Assembly (NCBI GenBank): GCA_028277195.1 | Contig: JANQGS010000294.1 | Location: 1-7,364 of the forward strand | From: Candidatus Gastranaerophilales bacterium | GTDB lineage: Bacteria > Cyanobacteriota > Vampirovibrionia > Gastranaerophilales > UBA9971 | DNA length: 7,364 nt | Direction: 5' to 3' | Shown here: positions 5,990 through 7,364 of the stretch, in pieces | How positions within the stretch are numbered: position 1 is the first letter of the stretch | Layout: the number at the start of each line of letters is the position of its first letter | The notes under the pieces: generated by a model | The model's input: only the letters and a program-made list of their open reading frames with translations | The model's database searches: none | Told to the model about the DNA's origin: nothing | Made by a program: the position numbers and the translations under genes

Positions 5990-7364
5990 GTGGATTTTAT
6001 AGAGGACAGAATAAAAAATATTCGGTATAATTCTCTTATGCCGGAGCGATTGGATGAAATAGTGGAAAAAGCGGACGAGTACTTTGTTAGAGGTAAATTT
6101 TCGCATGCAATGGATTACTATAAAAAAGCCCTGGAAGCTGACAGTCTTTCAGATGAGGCAAAAGCCAGGATACACTGCAATATGGGCATTATCTGCTCTA
6201 TACGCGGTGAAAACACTGAGGCTGAAATACAATACCTTATTGCCCTTGATTTAAATAAAAAACTCAACAGGCAAGAGGGTATTTCAAACATTTACTGCAA
6301 CCTGGGAGTTCTCTATACAAACCGGGGAGAGCTCGCAAGAGCCGAGCAGATGTATAAAAAATCCCTGGAAATTGATGAGGGGCTGGGAAATATGGACGGG
6401 GTCGCAGGGATATGTATCAACCTGGGCAACTTTTACTACATCCAGGGCAACCTCGAAGAAGCCGAGGCAATGTTCAGAAGGGCTCTTATTATTACAAAAC
6501 ACCTTAAGAACAAGGAAAACTTGCCTATTATTTTCTCAAATATCGGCAATATAAACTTTTTCCTCGGAAATACAGACCAGGCAGAAGCTATTTTTAAGGA
6601 AACAATAGACATAAGCAAACTTTTAGTGAACGACGAGGCGCTCGGGGCTACTTACGCAAACCTGGCCTCTCTATACCAGAAAAAAGGCGATTTAAAATCA
6701 GCAAAAAAACTCTATGACATGACCATTACGCTTTGTAAAGCCTGTAAAATTAAAGAGGGAGAGGCTAATGCTTTTTCTGTCATGGGTGAAATATTAAAAA
6801 CAGAGGGAAATAACATTGCCGCAAAGGATATGTTCAATAAAGCGTTAAAAATTGACAGGGAACTCGACAGGAAAATAGGCGTAGCTGATGATTTATGCAA
6901 ACTGGCCAGCGTGCTTATAAATGAGGAAGAACGGTTTGATGAGGCGTTAAAATACCTTCATGGCGCACTGGAAATTAACGAGGGACTCGATAACCGGAGC
7001 GGAATAGCCGAAAATCATTATGAATACGGGAATCTTTACCTTAAAAAAAGGGACTTAAGCAGGGCGGAGTATTATTACCTGTCTTCACTGGAAATTGCCG
7101 AGAAAATACTTGATAAAACCAGGCAGGGAAGGGTTCTTTGCAAGCTCAGCGAGTTTTACCTGCTCACGGGCGAGCTCGATAAAGCCAGGGAGTATATGGA
7201 AAAATCATTTGAAGTAAATAATGAAATGGGTTATAAAGAAGTGATAGCTGATATTTGCCGGAATTTCGGGGACTATTACGCCAGGACAGCAGACCGGGAA
7301 AAAGCCGCCGAGTACTACGAAAAATCGCTCCGGCTTTACAGGGAGCTCTCTAACGGCTACAAAA
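5990..7364 (+). CDS. Tetratricopeptide-repeat protein, 3' end outside the window
   Basis: The frame is open for 458 codons from GTG 5990 to the window edge, so the protein is incomplete. I chose GTG at 5990, two bases after the transferase stop, because the added residues (beginning MDFIEDRIKNIRYNSL) look like real coding sequence. ATG at 6038 is the alternative, and neither has a good Shine-Dalgarno sequence. One TPR-like unit at about residues 28-60 is followed by ten units whose first helix starts at 64, 104, 144, 184, 224, 264, 304, 345, 385 and 425. A typical unit reads NLGVLY, then G-ELARAE, then Y-KSLEI. The unit is 40 residues, not the classic 34, like the TPRs of LGN/Pins and related bacterial scaffold proteins. 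There is no signal peptide, transmembrane segment or visible enzyme domain, so it is probably a cytosolic scaffold. Adjacency suggests a link to glycan synthesis or its control, but this is inferred. Confidence 0.9.
   Translation, partial: MDFIEDRIKNIRYNSLMPERLDEIVEKADEYFVRGKFSHAMDYYKKALEADSLSDEAKARIHCNMGIICSIRGENTEAEIQYLIALDLNKKLNRQEGISNIYCNLGVLYTNRGELARAEQMYKKSLEIDEGLGNMDGVAGICINLGNFYYIQGNLEEAEAMFRRALIITKHLKNKENLPIIFSNIGNINFFLGNTDQAEAIFKETIDISKLLVNDEALGATYANLASLYQKKGDLKSAKKLYDMTITLCKACKIKEGEANAFSVMGEILKTEGNNIAAKDMFNKALKIDRELDRKIGVADDLCKLASVLINEEERFDEALKYLHGALEINEGLDNRSGIAENHYEYGNLYLKKRDLSRAEYYYLSSLEIAEKILDKTRQGRVLCKLSEFYLLTGELDKAREYMEKSFEVNNEMGYKEVIADICRNFGDYYARTADREKAAEYYEKSLRLYRELSNGYK
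6179..7364 (+). repeat. Array of 120-base TPR-coding units
   Basis: Inside the TPR gene, equivalent codons recur every 120 bases at 6179, 6299, 6419, 6539, 6659, 6779 and 6899, then at 7022, 7142 and 7262 after a single one-codon insertion near 6920-6960. Conservation is clear at protein level (asparagine or another polar residue, then LG, then a tyrosine, then the AE pair and SLEI). The DNA copies have diverged, so this is an old repeat and not a recent tandem duplication. Confidence 0.75.

Noticed and set aside
6179..7364. Repeats as a CRISPR-like or recent tandem DNA array
   Set aside because: The 120-base period is explained by 40-residue TPR units in one open frame. The DNA copies are diverged and there are no alternating identical repeats and spacers.

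Overview
This is an ordinary chromosomal window with seven protein-coding genes, the last cut by the right edge. I see no mobile element, CRISPR array, rRNA, tRNA or recognisable riboswitch. By eye the base composition is moderately AT-rich and the codon use is similar in all genes, so nothing looks recently transferred. An MCE/MlaD-type lipid-transport protein suggests a diderm (outer-membrane) bacterium. A YlqD-RimM gene pair, which I know from Firmicutes and cyanobacterial relatives, and a two-subunit glycine decarboxylase suggest a non-photosynthetic lineage near Cyanobacteriota (Melainabacteria/Vampirovibrionia or Margulisbacteria type). That placement is a low-confidence inference from gene content.

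Left block (77-3069, + strand): a cytosolic alpha/beta hydrolase, gcvPB (glycine dehydrogenase subunit 2) and a single-pass membrane protein of unknown function. They are separated by +9 and -1 bases and look like one operon. The partner subunit GcvPA and the H and T proteins are not in the window. Middle (3078-4004, - strand): a stand-alone MCE/MlaD-family protein that converges on the first block, with 8 bases between the two stop codons. It is divergent from the next block across a 200-base intergenic region (4005-4204) that holds a good + strand promoter candidate and a short dyad.

Third block (4205-5155, + strand): ylqD and rimM, directly abutting. RimM is a 30S ribosome maturation factor. 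The rpsP, khpA, trmD and rplS genes that usually flank this pair are absent, at least on the downstream side.

Fourth block (5250-7364, + strand): after a 94-base very AT-rich gap, a monotopic phosphoglycosyl transferase that would start a lipid-linked glycan. Two bases later comes a long tetratricopeptide-repeat protein, probably starting at GTG 5990, built of at least ten units with a nearly exact 40-residue (120-base) period and running off the window end.

The most interesting items are the unusually regular 40-residue TPR array coupled to a glycan-initiating transferase, the orphan MCE protein with a six-cysteine tail, the unassigned membrane protein behind gcvPB, and gcvPB without an adjacent gcvPA. 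I did not find a clear new multi-gene system.
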